This document shows, one piece after another, positions 34,816 through 45,384 of a stretch of 64,000 nucleotides of DNA. Source of the stretch: Streptomyces toxytricini (GTDB lineage: Bacteria; Actinomycetota; Actinomycetes; Streptomycetales; Streptomycetaceae); assembly GCF_014649915.1 (NCBI RefSeq), contig NZ_BMTY01000003.1:201778-265777 (forward strand), written 5' to 3'. Positions within the stretch are counted from its first letter, which is position 1, and each line of letters starts with the position of its first letter. The position numbers and the translations under genes were made by a program. The notes beneath the pieces were generated by a model, which saw only the letters and a list, made by a program, of their open reading frames with translations, was not told where the DNA came from and searched no databases.

Positions 34816-35463
34816 CTACTGGCGAACCTTCAGCATCTTGCCGAGCGCGTTGTCCGGCAGGAGGTCGTTGCACTGGAGCTCCGCCGCCTTCGTCAGGGCG
34901 TCGTCGCGGCAGATGTAGAAGTCCTTGTAGGCGATCTGCACGCCGTACGAGCCCAGGGCCAGGGCGATCGCCAGTGTCGCCGTGACGAGGCCGCTGACCG
35001 CGGCCGCCCGCTGCGGGCCCGCCGCCGGGCCGAGTGCGGCGAGGCCGCCCCCGCCGCTGCCGCCGCCGGCCGGGCGGGCGCCCGCCCCGGTGGCGTCCGC
35101 GGCAGCCCCGGGCGCCGCCGCCGGCTTGCCCCGCAGGCCGCTGACGCCCCAGTACACCGCGAGCGCGCCCAGCAGCAGCCCCACCGACGGGATCCCGAAG
35201 ATCCCGAAGAAGAAGCCCCACATGCCGGCGAGCAGCGCATAGCGGGCGCGCCGCTGCACGGGGTCGGTCGGGTCCCAGCGCGCAGGCCCGGACGGCCCGG
35301 ACGGCCCGCCCGGTCCCGTCGGCCCGCCCGAGGAGGGGTCCTGGCCGGGGCGGCCGCCGCCACCGCCGGGGCGCGGCTGCCACGGCTGGTCGGGCCGGCC
35401 CTCCGGCGGAGCCGCGAAGGGGTTGTCGTCGGTGGAGGAGTCGGGCTGGCGGCGGTCCGGCAT
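34816..35463 (-). CDS. Proline-rich membrane protein with paired helices (DUF4190-like)
   Basis: A 215-residue protein. The first 75 residues are hydrophilic and Pro/Gly-rich ([18 protein letters not shown]). Two hydrophobic stretches around [21 protein letters not shown] are followed by a Gly/Ala linker and a third helix ([20 protein letters not shown]). A short exposed tail contains two cysteines ([18 protein letters not shown]) that could form a disulfide outside the membrane. The layout resembles the many DUF4190-type actinobacterial proteins of unknown role. ATG 35463 gives the natural N-terminus. Divergent from purN. Confidence 0.7.
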   Translation of the reverse strand: MPDRRQPDSSTDDNPFAAPPEGRPDQPWQPRPGGGGGRPGQDPSSGGPTGPGGPSGPSGPARWDPTDPVQRRARYALLAGMWGFFFGIFGIPSVGLLLGALAVYWGVSGLRGKPAAAPGAAADATGAGARPAGGGSGGGGLAALGPAAGPQRAAAVSGLVTATLAIALALGSYGVQIAYKDFYICRDDALTKAAELQCNDLLPDNALGKMLKVRQ

Positions 35464-35786
35464 CGAGTGCGTTACTTCCCCTGTGTCGTGGACGCCGGGC
35501 GCGCCCGGGGCGGGGCGCCGGCGTCGGAGTGCGTCGCGGGCGGCGTGCGTCGAAGGGCTGCGCGGTCCCCTCACACCACGCCGTTCGCGGCCTGTACGCC
35601 AGACGCTACCCGTCGGCCGTCCCCCCGTCCCTCGGGGGCCGTCCGGTGTGCCGGTATCGTTGCAGGCGGTCGGCGGCTTCGTAGGGTCCCCCGTATACCG
35701 GGGTGTCGAAGTTTTGTACGACCGCACAAGACGAATGCCGCGCCCCCGGGTCTCCCGGGCGGCACCCACGCGAGAAAGGGCCTGTC
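35464..35786. other. Divergent intergenic region upstream of purN
   Basis: These 323 bp separate the DUF4190-like gene from purN. I see a small inverted repeat CCCCG-TATAC-CGGGG (35689-35703) and a TTGTAC at 35714-35719, but no confident -35/-10 pair, no purine riboswitch consensus and no convincing reading frame. Confidence 0.4.
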
Positions 35787-36410
35787 ATGGCCGCCTCCCG
35801 CCTGGTCGTCCTGGTCTCCGGATCCGGCACCAACCTCCAGGCCCTGCTCGACGCCATCGATTCCCACCCCGGCGGCGCCGAGGGCTTCGGTGCCGAAGTC
35901 GTCGCCGTGGGGGCCGACCGCACCGGCATCGCCGGCCTGGAGCGGGCCGAGAAGGCGGGCATCCCGACCTTCGTCTGCCCGGTGAAGGACTACGCGAGCC
36001 GGGAGGAGTGGGACGCCGCCCTCACCGAGGCGACCGCCGCCCACGACCCCGACCTCGTCGTCTCCGCCGGGTTCATGAAGATCGTGGGCAAGGCGTTCCT
36101 CGGCCGCTTCGGCGGCCGCTTCGTCAACACCCACCCCGCCCTGCTGCCCGCCTTCCCCGGCGCGCACGGCGTGCGGGACGCGCTCGCGTACGGCGCGAAG
36201 GTCACCGGCTGCACCGTCCACTTCGTGGACGCCGGCGTGGACACCGGCCCGATCATCGCCCAGGGTGTCGTCGAGGTCAGGGACGGGGACGACGAAGCCG
36301 CTCTGCACGAGCGCATCAAGGAAGTCGAGCGCCGGCTGCTCGTCGACGTCGTGGGGCGCCTGGCCCGGCACGGCTACCGCATCGAGGGACGAAAGGTAAC
36401 GATCCAGTGA
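35787..36410 (+). CDS. purN: Phosphoribosylglycinamide formyltransferase
   Basis: Transfers the formyl group from 10-formyl-THF to GAR in step three of purine synthesis. The 207-residue protein starts [19 protein letters not shown], the phosphate-binding loop. [20 protein letters not shown] leads to the catalytic [15 protein letters not shown] (Asn/His), and the conserved Asp lies in [16 protein letters not shown] 35787 follows GAGAAAGGG. The stop overlaps the purH GTG by four bases (GTGA), the usual purN-purH coupling. The cofactor 10-formyl-THF would come from folD, located 3 kb downstream. Confidence 0.97.
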   Translation: MAASRLVVLVSGSGTNLQALLDAIDSHPGGAEGFGAEVVAVGADRTGIAGLERAEKAGIPTFVCPVKDYASREEWDAALTEATAAHDPDLVVSAGFMKIVGKAFLGRFGGRFVNTHPALLPAFPGAHGVRDALAYGAKVTGCTVHFVDAGVDTGPIIAQGVVEVRDGDDEAALHERIKEVERRLLVDVVGRLARHGYRIEGRKVTIQ

Positions 36411-37984
36411 CCGCCGCAGAGAGCACCACGACGTCGCAGCGACCGATCCGGCGCGCGCTCGTCAGCGTCTACGACAAGACGGGACTGGAGGAGCTGGCCC
36501 GCGGCCTGCACGAGGCGGGCGTCGCGCTCGTCTCGACCGGCTCGACCGCCTCCCGCATCGCCGCCGCCGGCGTCCCCGTCACCAAGGTGGAGGAGCTGAC
36601 CGGCTTCCCCGAGTGCCTGGACGGGCGCGTCAAGACCCTGCACCCGCGCGTGCACGCCGGCATCCTCGCCGACCTGCGCCTGGAGGACCACCGCAGCCAG
36701 CTGGCCGAGCTGGGCGTCGAGCCGTTCGACCTGGTCGTCGTGAACCTCTACCCGTTCCGGGAGACCGTCGCCTCCGGCGCCACGCCCGACGAGTGCGTCG
36801 AGCAGATCGACATCGGCGGCCCGTCCATGGTCCGCGCCGCCGCGAAGAACCACCCCTCGGTCGCCGTCGTCACCAGCCCCGAGCGGTACGGCGACGTCCT
36901 CGCCGCGGTCCGCGGCGGCGGCTTCGACCTGGCCGCCCGCAAGCGCCTGGCCGCCGAGGCCTTCCAGCACACGGCCGCCTACGACGTCGCCGTCGCGTCC
37001 TGGTTCACGAACGCGTACGCCCCCGAGCCGGAGGCCGCGCTGCCCGAGTTCCTGGCCGGCGCCTGGGACCGCAAGGCCGTCCTGCGCTACGGCGAGAACC
37101 CGCACCAGGCCGCGGCCCTCTACACCGACGGGCAGCCCGGCGGGCTCGCCAACGCCGAGCAGCTGCACGGCAAGGAGATGTCCTTCAACAACTACGTGGA
37201 CACCGAGGCCGCCCGCCGCGCCGCCTACGACCACGACGAGCCCTGCGTCGCGATCATCAAGCACGCCAACCCGTGCGGCATCGCGGTCGGCGCCGACATC
37301 GCCGAGGCGCACCGCAAGGCCCACGCCTGCGACCCGCTGTCGGCCTTCGGCGGCGTCATCGCCGTCAACCGCCCGGTGACCGTCGAGCTCGCCGAGCAGA
37401 TCGCCGAGATCTTCACCGAGGTCGTCGCGGCCCCCGCCTACGAGGACGGCGCGGTCGAGGTCCTGGCGAAGAAGAAGAACATCCGCGTGCTGCGCGTCGA
37501 GGGCAGCCCGCACCAGCCGGGCGACCTCAAGCCGATCTCGGGCGGCGCCGTCCTCCAGCAGAGCGACGTCTTCCAGGCCGAGGGCGACGACCCGGCGAAC
37601 TGGACGCTGGCCACCGGCGAGGCGCTCGCCCCGGCCGAGCTCGCCGAGCTGGCGTTCGCGTGGAAGGCCTGCCGGGCCGTGAAGTCCAACGCGATCCTGC
37701 TCGCCAAGGACGGCGCCTCGGTCGGCGTCGGCATGGGCCAGGTCAACCGCGTCGACTCCGCGCGCCTCGCCGTCGAGCGGGCCGGGGCCGAGCGGGCGCA
37801 GGGCTCGTACGCCGCGTCGGACGCGTTCTTCCCCTTCCCGGACGGGCTGGAGATCCTGACCGCCGCGGGCGTCAAGGCCGTCGTGCAGCCGGGCGGCTCG
37901 GTCCGCGACGAGCAGGTCGTCGAGGCCGCGAAGGCCGCCGGGGTGACCATGTACTTCACCGGCACCCGGCACTTCTTCCACTGA
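36407..37984 (+). CDS. purH: Bifunctional AICAR formyltransferase/IMP cyclohydrolase
   Basis: Catalyses the final two steps to IMP. The 525-residue protein has an N-terminal MGS-like cyclohydrolase domain ([55 protein letters not shown]) and a C-terminal AICAR transformylase domain. The latter contains the catalytic Lys-His pair in [13 protein letters not shown] and ends [10 protein letters not shown], the family terminus. The GTG start at 36407 is embedded in the purN stop. A very strong 21-bp hairpin ends the operon. Confidence 0.97.
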   Translation: MTAAESTTTSQRPIRRALVSVYDKTGLEELARGLHEAGVALVSTGSTASRIAAAGVPVTKVEELTGFPECLDGRVKTLHPRVHAGILADLRLEDHRSQLAELGVEPFDLVVVNLYPFRETVASGATPDECVEQIDIGGPSMVRAAAKNHPSVAVVTSPERYGDVLAAVRGGGFDLAARKRLAAEAFQHTAAYDVAVASWFTNAYAPEPEAALPEFLAGAWDRKAVLRYGENPHQAAALYTDGQPGGLANAEQLHGKEMSFNNYVDTEAARRAAYDHDEPCVAIIKHANPCGIAVGADIAEAHRKAHACDPLSAFGGVIAVNRPVTVELAEQIAEIFTEVVAAPAYEDGAVEVLAKKKNIRVLRVEGSPHQPGDLKPISGGAVLQQSDVFQAEGDDPANWTLATGEALAPAELAELAFAWKACRAVKSNAILLAKDGASVGVGMGQVNRVDSARLAVERAGAERAQGSYAASDAFFPFPDGLEILTAAGVKAVVQPGGSVRDEQVVEAAKAAGVTMYFTGTRHFFH

Positions 37985-37996
37985 CCAGGGCCGCAC

Positions 37997-38041
37997 ACGG
38001 CGAAGGCCGCGTCCCGCACTGCGGGACGCGGCCTTCGCCGT
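37997..38041. terminator. Strong bidirectional terminator after purH
   Basis: A perfect 21-bp stem (37997-38017 with 38021-38041) with a 3-nt loop lies between the convergent purH and small membrane-protein genes. Confidence 0.85.
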
Positions 38042-38066
38042 CACCGGGGCGCCGCCCCGCCGGGCC

Positions 38067-38708
38067 TCAGTACTGCGGACGGCCGAAGTAGGAGCCGGCG
38101 GCCGAGTTCGCGAGGCCGACGATGATCCAGATCCCCAGCGCCAGCGAGATCACCGAGAAGACCATCGAGAGGGCGATGGCGGGGGCTCCGTCGGAGCTGC
38201 CGAGCGCGACCACGTTGCTCAGCACGCTGAACCCGGCGAAGAGGGTCTGCACCGCGCCGAAGGCGATGCCGGAGCCGCGGACGCCGCCGCGGCCCTTGGC
38301 CATCTTGGCGGCGGTCAGGATCGGCCACAGTGCGAAGGCGATGAAGACGATCCCGAGGACGGCGAAGACGCCGCCCGCGACCGCACCCGCGTCACTCGCC
38401 GTGGAGCTGGAGGAGTCGGCGAACAGCGAGGCGAAGAACGCCCCGCCCAGCAGCATCAGCACGCCCATGAGGGCCTGCAGGATGCCGAGGATGTAGAGGA
38501 TGACGCGGGCCGCCTTCACCCCGCCCGGCATGGGAACCTGTCCGCCGGGAGCGGGGAAGCCGCCGCCCGGGTACGCGGGGTACGCCTGCTGGCCCTGCTG
38601 CGGGTAGCCGTAGCCGCCCTGCGGGGCCTGCTGCGGGTAGCCGTAGCCGTAGCCGGGCTGGCCCTGCGGCTGCTGCCCGTACGGGTTGTTCGGGTCTCCG
38701 AAGCTCAT
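38067..38708 (-). CDS. Proline/glycine/tyrosine-rich membrane protein (four helices)
   Basis: A 213-residue protein. The first 70 residues are a PQQ/GYGYP-type low-complexity segment (with GYGYPQQ twice) and are probably cytosolic. Four hydrophobic segments follow from AARVILYILGILQALMGVLM to VISLALGIWIIVGLA. This build is common in actinobacterial proteins of unknown role, often near septal or polar proteins. ATG 38708 is selected because the upstream open frame is not conserved-looking. It diverges from folD with 290 bp between. No catalytic motif is seen. Confidence 0.7.
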   Translation of the reverse strand: MSFGDPNNPYGQQPQGQPGYGYGYPQQAPQGGYGYPQQGQQAYPAYPGGGFPAPGGQVPMPGGVKAARVILYILGILQALMGVLMLLGGAFFASLFADSSSSTASDAGAVAGGVFAVLGIVFIAFALWPILTAAKMAKGRGGVRGSGIAFGAVQTLFAGFSVLSNVVALGSSDGAPAIALSMVFSVISLALGIWIIVGLANSAAGSYFGRPQY

Positions 38709-38986
38709 CTTGCGGTGTTCCTCCGTGGAAGTGCGGGGACGCACGGCACGCACGGAGGCCGTTCTGTTCTGCGGTCCGCCCCCCGGCACTGCCCGCGGCA
38801 ATCTCGTTCCGCCATCGTCGGCGCAGCGGGGCGGACTTGTCCAGCGGCCGGAGCGACGGCCCCGTCACCTGTTGTGCAAGTGCAACGAACGGTGCAGGGC
38901 CGTGACATGCGCCCGGCGCGGCCCCGCGCCGCCGCCGCGCGGGCCGCGCCGGACGGCACGACTGGAACCGGGGGCACCAGATCCGG

Positions 38987-38992
38987 GAGGAT
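38987..38992 (+). promoter_or_regulatory. Probable leaderless -10 element of folD (GAGGAT)
   Basis: GAGGAT is followed by exactly six bases and the folD ATG, so transcription should start at the start codon. The overlapping GGGAGG could alternatively be read as a ribosome-binding site. Confidence 0.4.
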
Positions 38993-38998
38993 GGGCGC

Positions 38999-39862
38999 AT
39001 GACCGCCCAGATTCTCGACGGCAAGGCCACCGCAGCCGCGATCAAGTCCGAGCTGACCGCCCGTGTGGAGAGGCTCAAGGCCCAAGGCATCACCCCCGGC
39101 CTCGGCACCCTGCTGGTCGGGGACGACCCGGGCAGCCGCTGGTACGTCAACGGAAAGCACAAGGACTGCGCCGAGGTCGGCATCGAGTCGATCCGCCGCG
39201 AACTGCCCGCCACGGCGACGCAGGAGGAGATCGAGGCGGTCGTCCGGGAGCTGAACGAGGACCCGGCCTGCACCGGCTACATCGTCCAACTGCCGCTGCC
39301 CAAGGGCATCGACACCAACCGCGTGCTGACGCTGATGGACCCGGACAAGGACGCCGACGGCCTCCACCCGGCCTCGCTCGGCCGCCTCGTCCTGAACGAG
39401 CCCGGCCCGCTGCCCTGCACCCCGAACGGCATCGTGGAGCTGCTGCGCCGCCACGGCGTGGAGATCAACGGCGCGCACGTGGTCGTCGTCGGCCGCGGCA
39501 TCACCGTCGGCCGCTCCATCGGGCTGCTCCTGACCCGCCGGTCGGAGAACGCCACCGTGACGCTCTGCCACACCGGCACGCGCGACCTGTCGTCGCTGCT
39601 GCGGCAGGCCGACATCGTCGTGGCCGCCGCGGGCGTCGCGCACCTGGTCAAGCCGGAGGACGTCAAGCCCGGCGCGGCCGTCCTCGACGTCGGCGTCTCC
39701 CGAGACGAGGGCGGCAAGATCGTCGGCGACGTGCACCCCGGCGTCGCCGAGGTCGCCGGCTGGATCTCCCCGAACCCGGGCGGCGTCGGCCCGATGACCC
39801 GCGCGGAGCTCCTCGTCAACGTCGTCGACGCCGCGGAACGGCAGGCCGCCAGTGCAGGCTGA
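38999..39862 (+). CDS. folD: Methylenetetrahydrofolate dehydrogenase/cyclohydrolase
   Basis: Interconverts 5,10-methylene-THF and 10-formyl-THF, feeding purN and purH. The 287-residue protein has [20 protein letters not shown] (the conserved Lys of the cyclohydrolase site), [34 protein letters not shown], and the NADP-binding loop [34 protein letters not shown] near the end is the second family signature. The 3' end overlaps the start of the DUF3017 gene by 11 bp. Confidence 0.97.
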   Translation: MTAQILDGKATAAAIKSELTARVERLKAQGITPGLGTLLVGDDPGSRWYVNGKHKDCAEVGIESIRRELPATATQEEIEAVVRELNEDPACTGYIVQLPLPKGIDTNRVLTLMDPDKDADGLHPASLGRLVLNEPGPLPCTPNGIVELLRRHGVEINGAHVVVVGRGITVGRSIGLLLTRRSENATVTLCHTGTRDLSSLLRQADIVVAAAGVAHLVKPEDVKPGAAVLDVGVSRDEGGKIVGDVHPGVAEVAGWISPNPGGVGPMTRAELLVNVVDAAERQAASAG

Positions 39863-40283
39863 GCAGGGCACCGCCGGGCAGGGCGCCGCCGCCGCGGCGG
39901 CGAAGTCGCGCCGCTTCCCGTCCCTCACCCGGGACACGGCCCGCCCCGAGGGCGCCGGCCGGGCCGGGCCGGGGACGGCGCTCACCTCCCGCCAGTGGCC
40001 GATGCTCAGCGTCCTCGCCGCGACCGCGGTCGGCCTGCTGTGCACCGCCCTCGGGGCCGTCCGGGCGGGCTGCCTCGTGATCGGGGTGGCCCTGCTCGCG
40101 GCCGCCGTGCTGCGGCGCGCCCTGCCCGACGTGGGCATGCTCGCCGTCCGCTCCCGTTTCACCGACATGATCACGTACGGGGTGCTGGGCGCGGCGATCA
40201 CGCTGCTGGCGCTGGTCGTCGGACCCCACCCGCTGGTGAAGATCCCGTTCCTGGAGGACGCGGTCCGCTTCACCGTCCGCTGA
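39852..40283 (+). CDS. DUF3017 family membrane protein
   Basis: A 143-residue protein with a hydrophilic N-terminus (about 50 residues) and three hydrophobic segments starting at [20 protein letters not shown]. It has the usual DUF3017 size and position directly downstream of folD. GTG 39852 overlaps the folD 3' end by 11 bp, showing coupling. No functional motif is visible, and why it travels with folD is unknown. Confidence 0.8.
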   Translation: MQAEQGTAGQGAAAAAAKSRRFPSLTRDTARPEGAGRAGPGTALTSRQWPMLSVLAATAVGLLCTALGAVRAGCLVIGVALLAAAVLRRALPDVGMLAVRSRFTDMITYGVLGAAITLLALVVGPHPLVKIPFLEDAVRFTVR

Positions 40284-41519
<1,236 letters not shown>

Positions 41520-41528
41520 CGACACGGC

Positions 41529-41565
41529 AAGGGGGCCCCGGCGCAGCAGCGCCCGGGGCCCCCTT
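41529..41565. terminator. Terminator after mdh
   Basis: A perfect 13-bp stem (41529-41541 with 41553-41565) ending in CCTT, 9 bp after the mdh stop and facing the convergent AhpD-like gene. Confidence 0.75.
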
Positions 41566-41595
41566 CCCGTTCCCGCGCGCCCGGCCGCCGTCCGG

Positions 41596-42111
41596 TCAGC
41601 CGCGCGGGCCGCCCGGCGCGTAGCCGCCCGGAACCATGCGCGTGGTGACGGCGAAGCGGTTCCAGACGTTGATCGTCGCGATGACGGTGATGAGCTGGGC
41701 CAGCTCCTGCTCCCCGAAGTGCTTCGCGGCGCGGTCGTACACCTCGTCGGGGACGAAGCCGTCCGTCAGGACCGTGACGGCCTCGGTCAGTTCGATCGCG
41801 GCGATCTCGCGCTCGGTGTAGAAGTGCCGCGACTCCTCCCAGGCGCTCAGCTGGACGATGCGCTGCACGCTCTCCCCGGCGGCCAGTGCGTCCTTGGTGT
41901 GCATGTCGAGGCAGAACGCACAGTGGTTGAGCTGCGAGGCGCGGATCTTGACGAGTTCGAGGAGGACCGGGTCCATGCCCTTGCGGGTGGCCGTCTCCAG
42001 CGCGACGACGGCCTTGTAGATCTCGGGGACCTGCCGGGCCAGGTTCATGCGGGGGGCGTGCTCGGCGCACAGGTCGGAAGCGGCCGGGTGCTGCGTCTCG
42101 TTGGTGGTCAT
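41596..42111 (-). CDS. Carboxymuconolactone decarboxylase/AhpD-like protein
   Basis: A 171-residue all-helical protein of the AhpD superfamily. The redox CxxC motif with its downstream histidine is intact (ASQLNHCAFCLDMHTKDALAAGE), suggesting alkylhydroperoxidase-type peroxide or disulfide chemistry. Length and motif fit the AhpD core plus a C-terminal helix. ATG 42111 faces a MocR-type regulator only 46 bp away, so that regulator may control it. The physiological reductant is not evident. Confidence 0.85.
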   Translation of the reverse strand: MTTNETQHPAASDLCAEHAPRMNLARQVPEIYKAVVALETATRKGMDPVLLELVKIRASQLNHCAFCLDMHTKDALAAGESVQRIVQLSAWEESRHFYTEREIAAIELTEAVTVLTDGFVPDEVYDRAAKHFGEQELAQLITVIATINVWNRFAVTTRMVPGGYAPGGPRG

Positions 42112-42157
42112 GGCTTCACCCTACGGAGCAGGCGGACCGCGGATATGGTCCATTTCC

Positions 42158-43570
42158 ATGAGGGAACCCCGGGCCACTTTCGGAGCCGACCTGCACCTGG
42201 AGCTCTCCGCCGGGCGGGGTCTGCGGGCGGGCCTGGCCGAGGCGCTGCGGGAGGCCGCGCGCAGCGGCCGCCTCGCGCCCGGCACCCGGCTGCCGTCCTC
42301 CCGCTCGCTCGCCGCGGACCTCGGCATCGCCCGCAACACCGTCGCCGAGGCGTACGCCGAACTCGTCGCCGAGGGGTGGCTGACGGCCCGCCAGGGCTCG
42401 GGGACCCGCGTCGCGGAGCGCGCCCGGCCGCGCCGCCCGGGTCCGGGCGTCGCCGCGGCCGCCGCGCCGCCCCGGCATCCGGTGCGGAGGGGGCCCGCGT
42501 ACGACCTGACGGCGGGCAGCCCCGACCTGGGCGGCTTTCCGCGCGCCGCCTGGCTGGCGGCGGCCCGCCGGGCGATGGCCGCCGCGCCGAACGAGGCCTT
42601 CGGGTACGCCGCCGACCCGCGCGGCCGCACCGAGCTGCGGGAGGCCCTCGCCGGCTACCTGGCGCGGGCGCGGGGGGTGTACGCGGACCCCGGGAGGATC
42701 GTGCTGTGCGCGGGCTTCGCGCACGGCCTGACCCTGCTGGCGAGGGTGCTGCGGGCCCGCCGCGTCCGGGAGGTCGCCGTGGAGGGGTACGGCCTGGCCG
42801 TGCACCGGGGCCTGCTGGAGCGGCGGGGGCTGCGGACGGTGCCGCTCCCGGTGGACGCCGCCGGGGCGTGCACGACCCGGCTGCCGGACCTCGCCGCCGG
42901 GGCGGTGCTCCTCACCCCCGCCCACCAGTTCCCGACCGGGGTCGCGCTGACGCCGGGCCGGCGGGCCGCCGCCGTCGACTGGGCGCGGACCACCGGCGGG
43001 CTGGTCGTCGAGGACGACTACGACGGGGAGTTCCGGTACGACCGCCAGCCGGTCGGCGCCCTCCAGGGCCTCGACCCGGAGCGGGTCGTCTACGTCGGCA
43101 CGGCGAGCAAGTCCCTGGCTCCGGGCCTGCGGATGGGCTGGATGGCGGTGCCGGCCGGGCTGCTGGACGAGGTGCTCGCGGTGAAGGGGCCCGCGGAGTG
43201 GGCGGCGGGCGTCCTGGACCAGCTGACGCTCGCCGAGTTCATCCGCTCCGGCGCGTACGACCGGCACGTGCGCGGCATGCGGCAGCGCTACCGGCGCCGC
43301 CGCGACGAACTCGTGGCGGCGGTGTCGGGGCGGGTCGCCGTCTCCGGAATCGCGGCCGGCCTGCACGCCGTCCTGGACCTCCCCGAGGGCAGCGAGGAGG
43401 GTGTGCTGCGGGCGGCGGCCTGGCACGAGCTGGCGCTGGAGACCCTCTCCCGGCACGCCCACCCGGATGCCGGGCTGCCGCCGCGCGAGGCCTTGGTGGT
43501 CGGCTACGGCACCCCGCCGCCGAGCGCCTGGTCTCCGTCGCTCGCGGCGCTGGTGGCGTCCCTGCCGTGA
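42158..43570 (+). CDS. MocR-type transcriptional regulator (GntR HTH fused to aminotransferase domain)
   Basis: A 470-residue regulator. The N-terminal winged helix is GntR-like (LPSSRSLAADLGIARNTVAE, then ELVAEGWLTARQGSGTRVAE). The rest is a fold-type I aminotransferase with the PLP lysine in YVGTASKSLAPGLRMGW, DDYDGEFRYDRQPVG and TPAHQFPTGVALTPGRR. Such proteins sense PLP or an amino compound; PdxR, GabR and TauR are examples. It is divergent from the AhpD-like gene. The 46-bp gap contains TATGGTCCATTTCCAT, which carries a directly repeated CCAT that might serve as the operator. No vitamin B6 genes are adjacent. Confidence 0.88.
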   Translation: MREPRATFGADLHLELSAGRGLRAGLAEALREAARSGRLAPGTRLPSSRSLAADLGIARNTVAEAYAELVAEGWLTARQGSGTRVAERARPRRPGPGVAAAAAPPRHPVRRGPAYDLTAGSPDLGGFPRAAWLAAARRAMAAAPNEAFGYAADPRGRTELREALAGYLARARGVYADPGRIVLCAGFAHGLTLLARVLRARRVREVAVEGYGLAVHRGLLERRGLRTVPLPVDAAGACTTRLPDLAAGAVLLTPAHQFPTGVALTPGRRAAAVDWARTTGGLVVEDDYDGEFRYDRQPVGALQGLDPERVVYVGTASKSLAPGLRMGWMAVPAGLLDEVLAVKGPAEWAAGVLDQLTLAEFIRSGAYDRHVRGMRQRYRRRRDELVAAVSGRVAVSGIAAGLHAVLDLPEGSEEGVLRAAAWHELALETLSRHAHPDAGLPPREALVVGYGTPPPSAWSPSLAALVASLP

Positions 43571-43592
43571 CCCGCGTGTCCGGGGGCGGTGG

Positions 43593-43598
43593 CAGGAT
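43593..43598 (+). promoter_or_regulatory. Probable leaderless -10 element of the MepB gene (CAGGAT)
   Basis: CAGGAT ends exactly six bases before the ATG at 43605 and no ribosome-binding site is present, a classic Streptomyces leaderless start. Confidence 0.45.
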
Positions 43599-43604
43599 GG
43601 CGGG

Positions 43605-44132
43605 ATGGCGACGGACCTGTTGTGGACGGGGCTCCACGAAGACCTGACGGCGGCGAAGGCGGCCGTGTACGACCCGGGCGGCTTCGCCTGCACCCTGCCC
43701 GTGCCGGAGCCGGAGAGCGCCGAGTACGCGGCCTGCGCGTTCACGATCGACGGCCGCGCGGTCCGGTTCCGGGCGGCCAGGACCACCCCGCGGAAGGCGG
43801 GCCTGTTCGTCACGGTGTGGCAGCGGTCCGGGGAGGGGCCGATCCGGCCCTTCGACGCCGCCGACGGGGTGGACCTCTTCGTCATCGCCGTCCGCGACGC
43901 CGGCGGCCGCGGGCAGTTCGTGTTCCCGACGGGGGTGCTGTGCGAGCGGGGCGTCGTCTCCCGCGGCGGCTCCGGCGGGAAGCGGGGCTTCCGGGTCTAT
44001 CCGCCGTGGGCGCAGACGACGAGCCGTCAGGCCGCGGCCACCCAGGCGTGGCAGACGCAGCACTTCCTCGCCTACCGGCCGGACGGCGGGGCCGACCCGG
44101 CCCGCGCCCGCGCCCTCTACGGCGCCGGCTGA
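43605..44132 (+). CDS. MepB family protein
   Basis: A 175-residue protein of the MepB family, named from the third gene of the Staphylococcus mepRAB multidrug operon. Family features are an N-terminal NAYGACSF-like block (here EYAACAFTIDGRAVRFRAAR), TPRKAGLFVTVWQR, DLFVIAVRDAGGRGQFVFP and a C-terminal aromatic FRVYPPWAQTTSRQAAATQAWQ segment split over the last 50 residues. The function is unknown even in Staphylococcus. Here no MATE pump is adjacent, but a DMT-type exporter overlaps its end convergently by 16 bp. Confidence 0.82.
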   Translation: MATDLLWTGLHEDLTAAKAAVYDPGGFACTLPVPEPESAEYAACAFTIDGRAVRFRAARTTPRKAGLFVTVWQRSGEGPIRPFDAADGVDLFVIAVRDAGGRGQFVFPTGVLCERGVVSRGGSGGKRGFRVYPPWAQTTSRQAAATQAWQTQHFLAYRPDGGADPARARALYGAG

Positions 44133-44974
44133 GCGGGCGGGTCCGCCGCGGCGGGCACTTCGCCGAAGCGGGCCAGGGCGAGCGCCCCGGCCACGGCGAC
44201 GGCGAAGCCCAGGACGCCCAGCCAGGCCAGGCCCTCGCGGGCGCGGTCGCCGAGCCAGACCACGCCGACCGCGGCCGGCCCGACCGTCTCGCCCAGCACC
44301 ATGCCCGCCGTCGCGGCGGTGACCGACCCGCGGGCGAGCGCCGACGTCAGCAGCAGGAAGGCCGCACCGCCGCCCGACAGCAGCGCGTACAGGGCGGGGT
44401 TGCGCAGGTCGGCCGCCGAGAAGCCGTCGACGAGCCGCACCGACACCTCCACCACCCCGAACCCGGTGCCGGAGGCCAGCCCCAGGGCCAGTGCGCGCGG
44501 CCGGTCCGGCAGCCTCCCGCACCCCGCGCCGACCACGAGCACCGCGCCCACGGCGGCGAGCAGTGCCCACCCCAGCCAGGCCGGCCCCGTGCCGGAGCCC
44601 TCCGGGCCCGAGGCCAGCCCGAGCATCGCCAGTCCCGCGCACACCACGGCCACCGCCGTCCACTCGCCCCGGCTCAGGCGCACCCGCAGCAGCCGCGCCG
44701 CGGCCACCGCGGTCACGGCCAGGCTCGCCGCGAGGGCCGCGCCCACCGCGTAGATCGGGACGTGCCGCAGCGCCACCACCTGGAGGACGAAGCCGGCCCC
44801 GTCCAGACCCAGACCGGCGAGATATCGCCACTGCCGCACCGCCCGCCACAGCAGCGCCGCGTCGACCCCGGAGCCGCTCCCGGGCTCCGCCGCCCGCGCC
44901 GCGACCGCCTGGAGAACGGACGCAATTCCGTAACAGACCGCCGCGCCGAGCGAGCAAACCATCCCAAGCAGCAC
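44117..44974 (-). CDS. EamA/DMT-superfamily transporter
   Basis: A 285-residue membrane protein with nine to ten hydrophobic segments, typical of drug/metabolite transporters. VCSLGAAVCYGIASVLQAVAA is the first helix, FVLQVVALRHVPIYAVGAAL a typical substrate-path segment, and internal duplication is apparent. The substrate is unknown. GTG 44974 or ATG 44962 may be the start; neither has a strong ribosome-binding site. The end overlaps the MepB gene by 16 bp. It diverges from the lipoprotein gene. Confidence 0.78.
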   Translation of the reverse strand: MLLGMVCSLGAAVCYGIASVLQAVAARAAEPGSGSGVDAALLWRAVRQWRYLAGLGLDGAGFVLQVVALRHVPIYAVGAALAASLAVTAVAAARLLRVRLSRGEWTAVAVVCAGLAMLGLASGPEGSGTGPAWLGWALLAAVGAVLVVGAGCGRLPDRPRALALGLASGTGFGVVEVSVRLVDGFSAADLRNPALYALLSGGGAAFLLLTSALARGSVTAATAGMVLGETVGPAAVGVVWLGDRAREGLAWLGVLGFAVAVAGALALARFGEVPAAADPPAQPAP

Positions 44975-45048
44975 GAAAAACGACTCTAGATCATGGAGGG
45001 GTCGCGCAGGTTTCCACGGCCGGATTCCATCCCCTCGACACCCCGTTC

Positions 45049-45054
45049 TAGTCT
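45049..45054 (+). promoter_or_regulatory. -10 element of the lipoprotein gene (TAGTCT)
   Basis: TAGTCT ends seven bases before ATG 45062, which would give a leaderless or nearly leaderless transcript. Confidence 0.4.
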
Positions 45055-45061
45055 GTCGGCC

Positions 45062-45379
45062 ATGGACAGCAGCAGCAGCACCAGCACCCGACGCCGCATG
45101 CGCTCCGGCGGCGTCGCCATCGGCGGCATGGGCCTGCTCGCCGCGGCACTCGTCGCCTGCGGCAGCAGCAAGGAGCCGGACAAGCGCTGTGTCGACCGCG
45201 TCACCCTGGAGAAGCTCAACAACCGCGAGTGCAAGAGCGGGAGCAGCGGAAGGGGCGGCCACGCCGCGTACTACTACGGCGGCAGCGTCTCCGGGAACAA
45301 GGTGAGCGGCGGCAGCTTCGACAAGTCCGCCGTCACCCGCGGCGGCATCGGCGGCCACTCCTCCTCCAGCGGCGGCTGA
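45062..45379 (+). CDS. Small serine/glycine-rich lipoprotein (YgiB-like position)
   Basis: A 105-residue predicted lipoprotein. The N-terminus has Arg residues, a hydrophobic core (GGVAIGGMGLLAAAL) and the lipobox LVAC, so Cys would be lipidated after cleavage. The mature part contains two further cysteines (KRCVDRVTLEKLNNRECKSG) and a Gly/Ser/Tyr-rich tail. The downstream ATP-grasp gene begins 5 bp after the stop. This mirrors the E. coli ygiB-ygiC arrangement, in which YgiB is a DUF1190 lipoprotein-like partner of a glutathionylspermidine-synthase-like enzyme. Sequence similarity to YgiB is limited, so the comparison rests on context. Confidence 0.7.
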   Translation: MDSSSSTSTRRRMRSGGVAIGGMGLLAAALVACGSSKEPDKRCVDRVTLEKLNNRECKSGSSGRGGHAAYYYGGSVSGNKVSGGSFDKSAVTRGGIGGHSSSSGG

Positions 45380-45384
45380 GCCCC

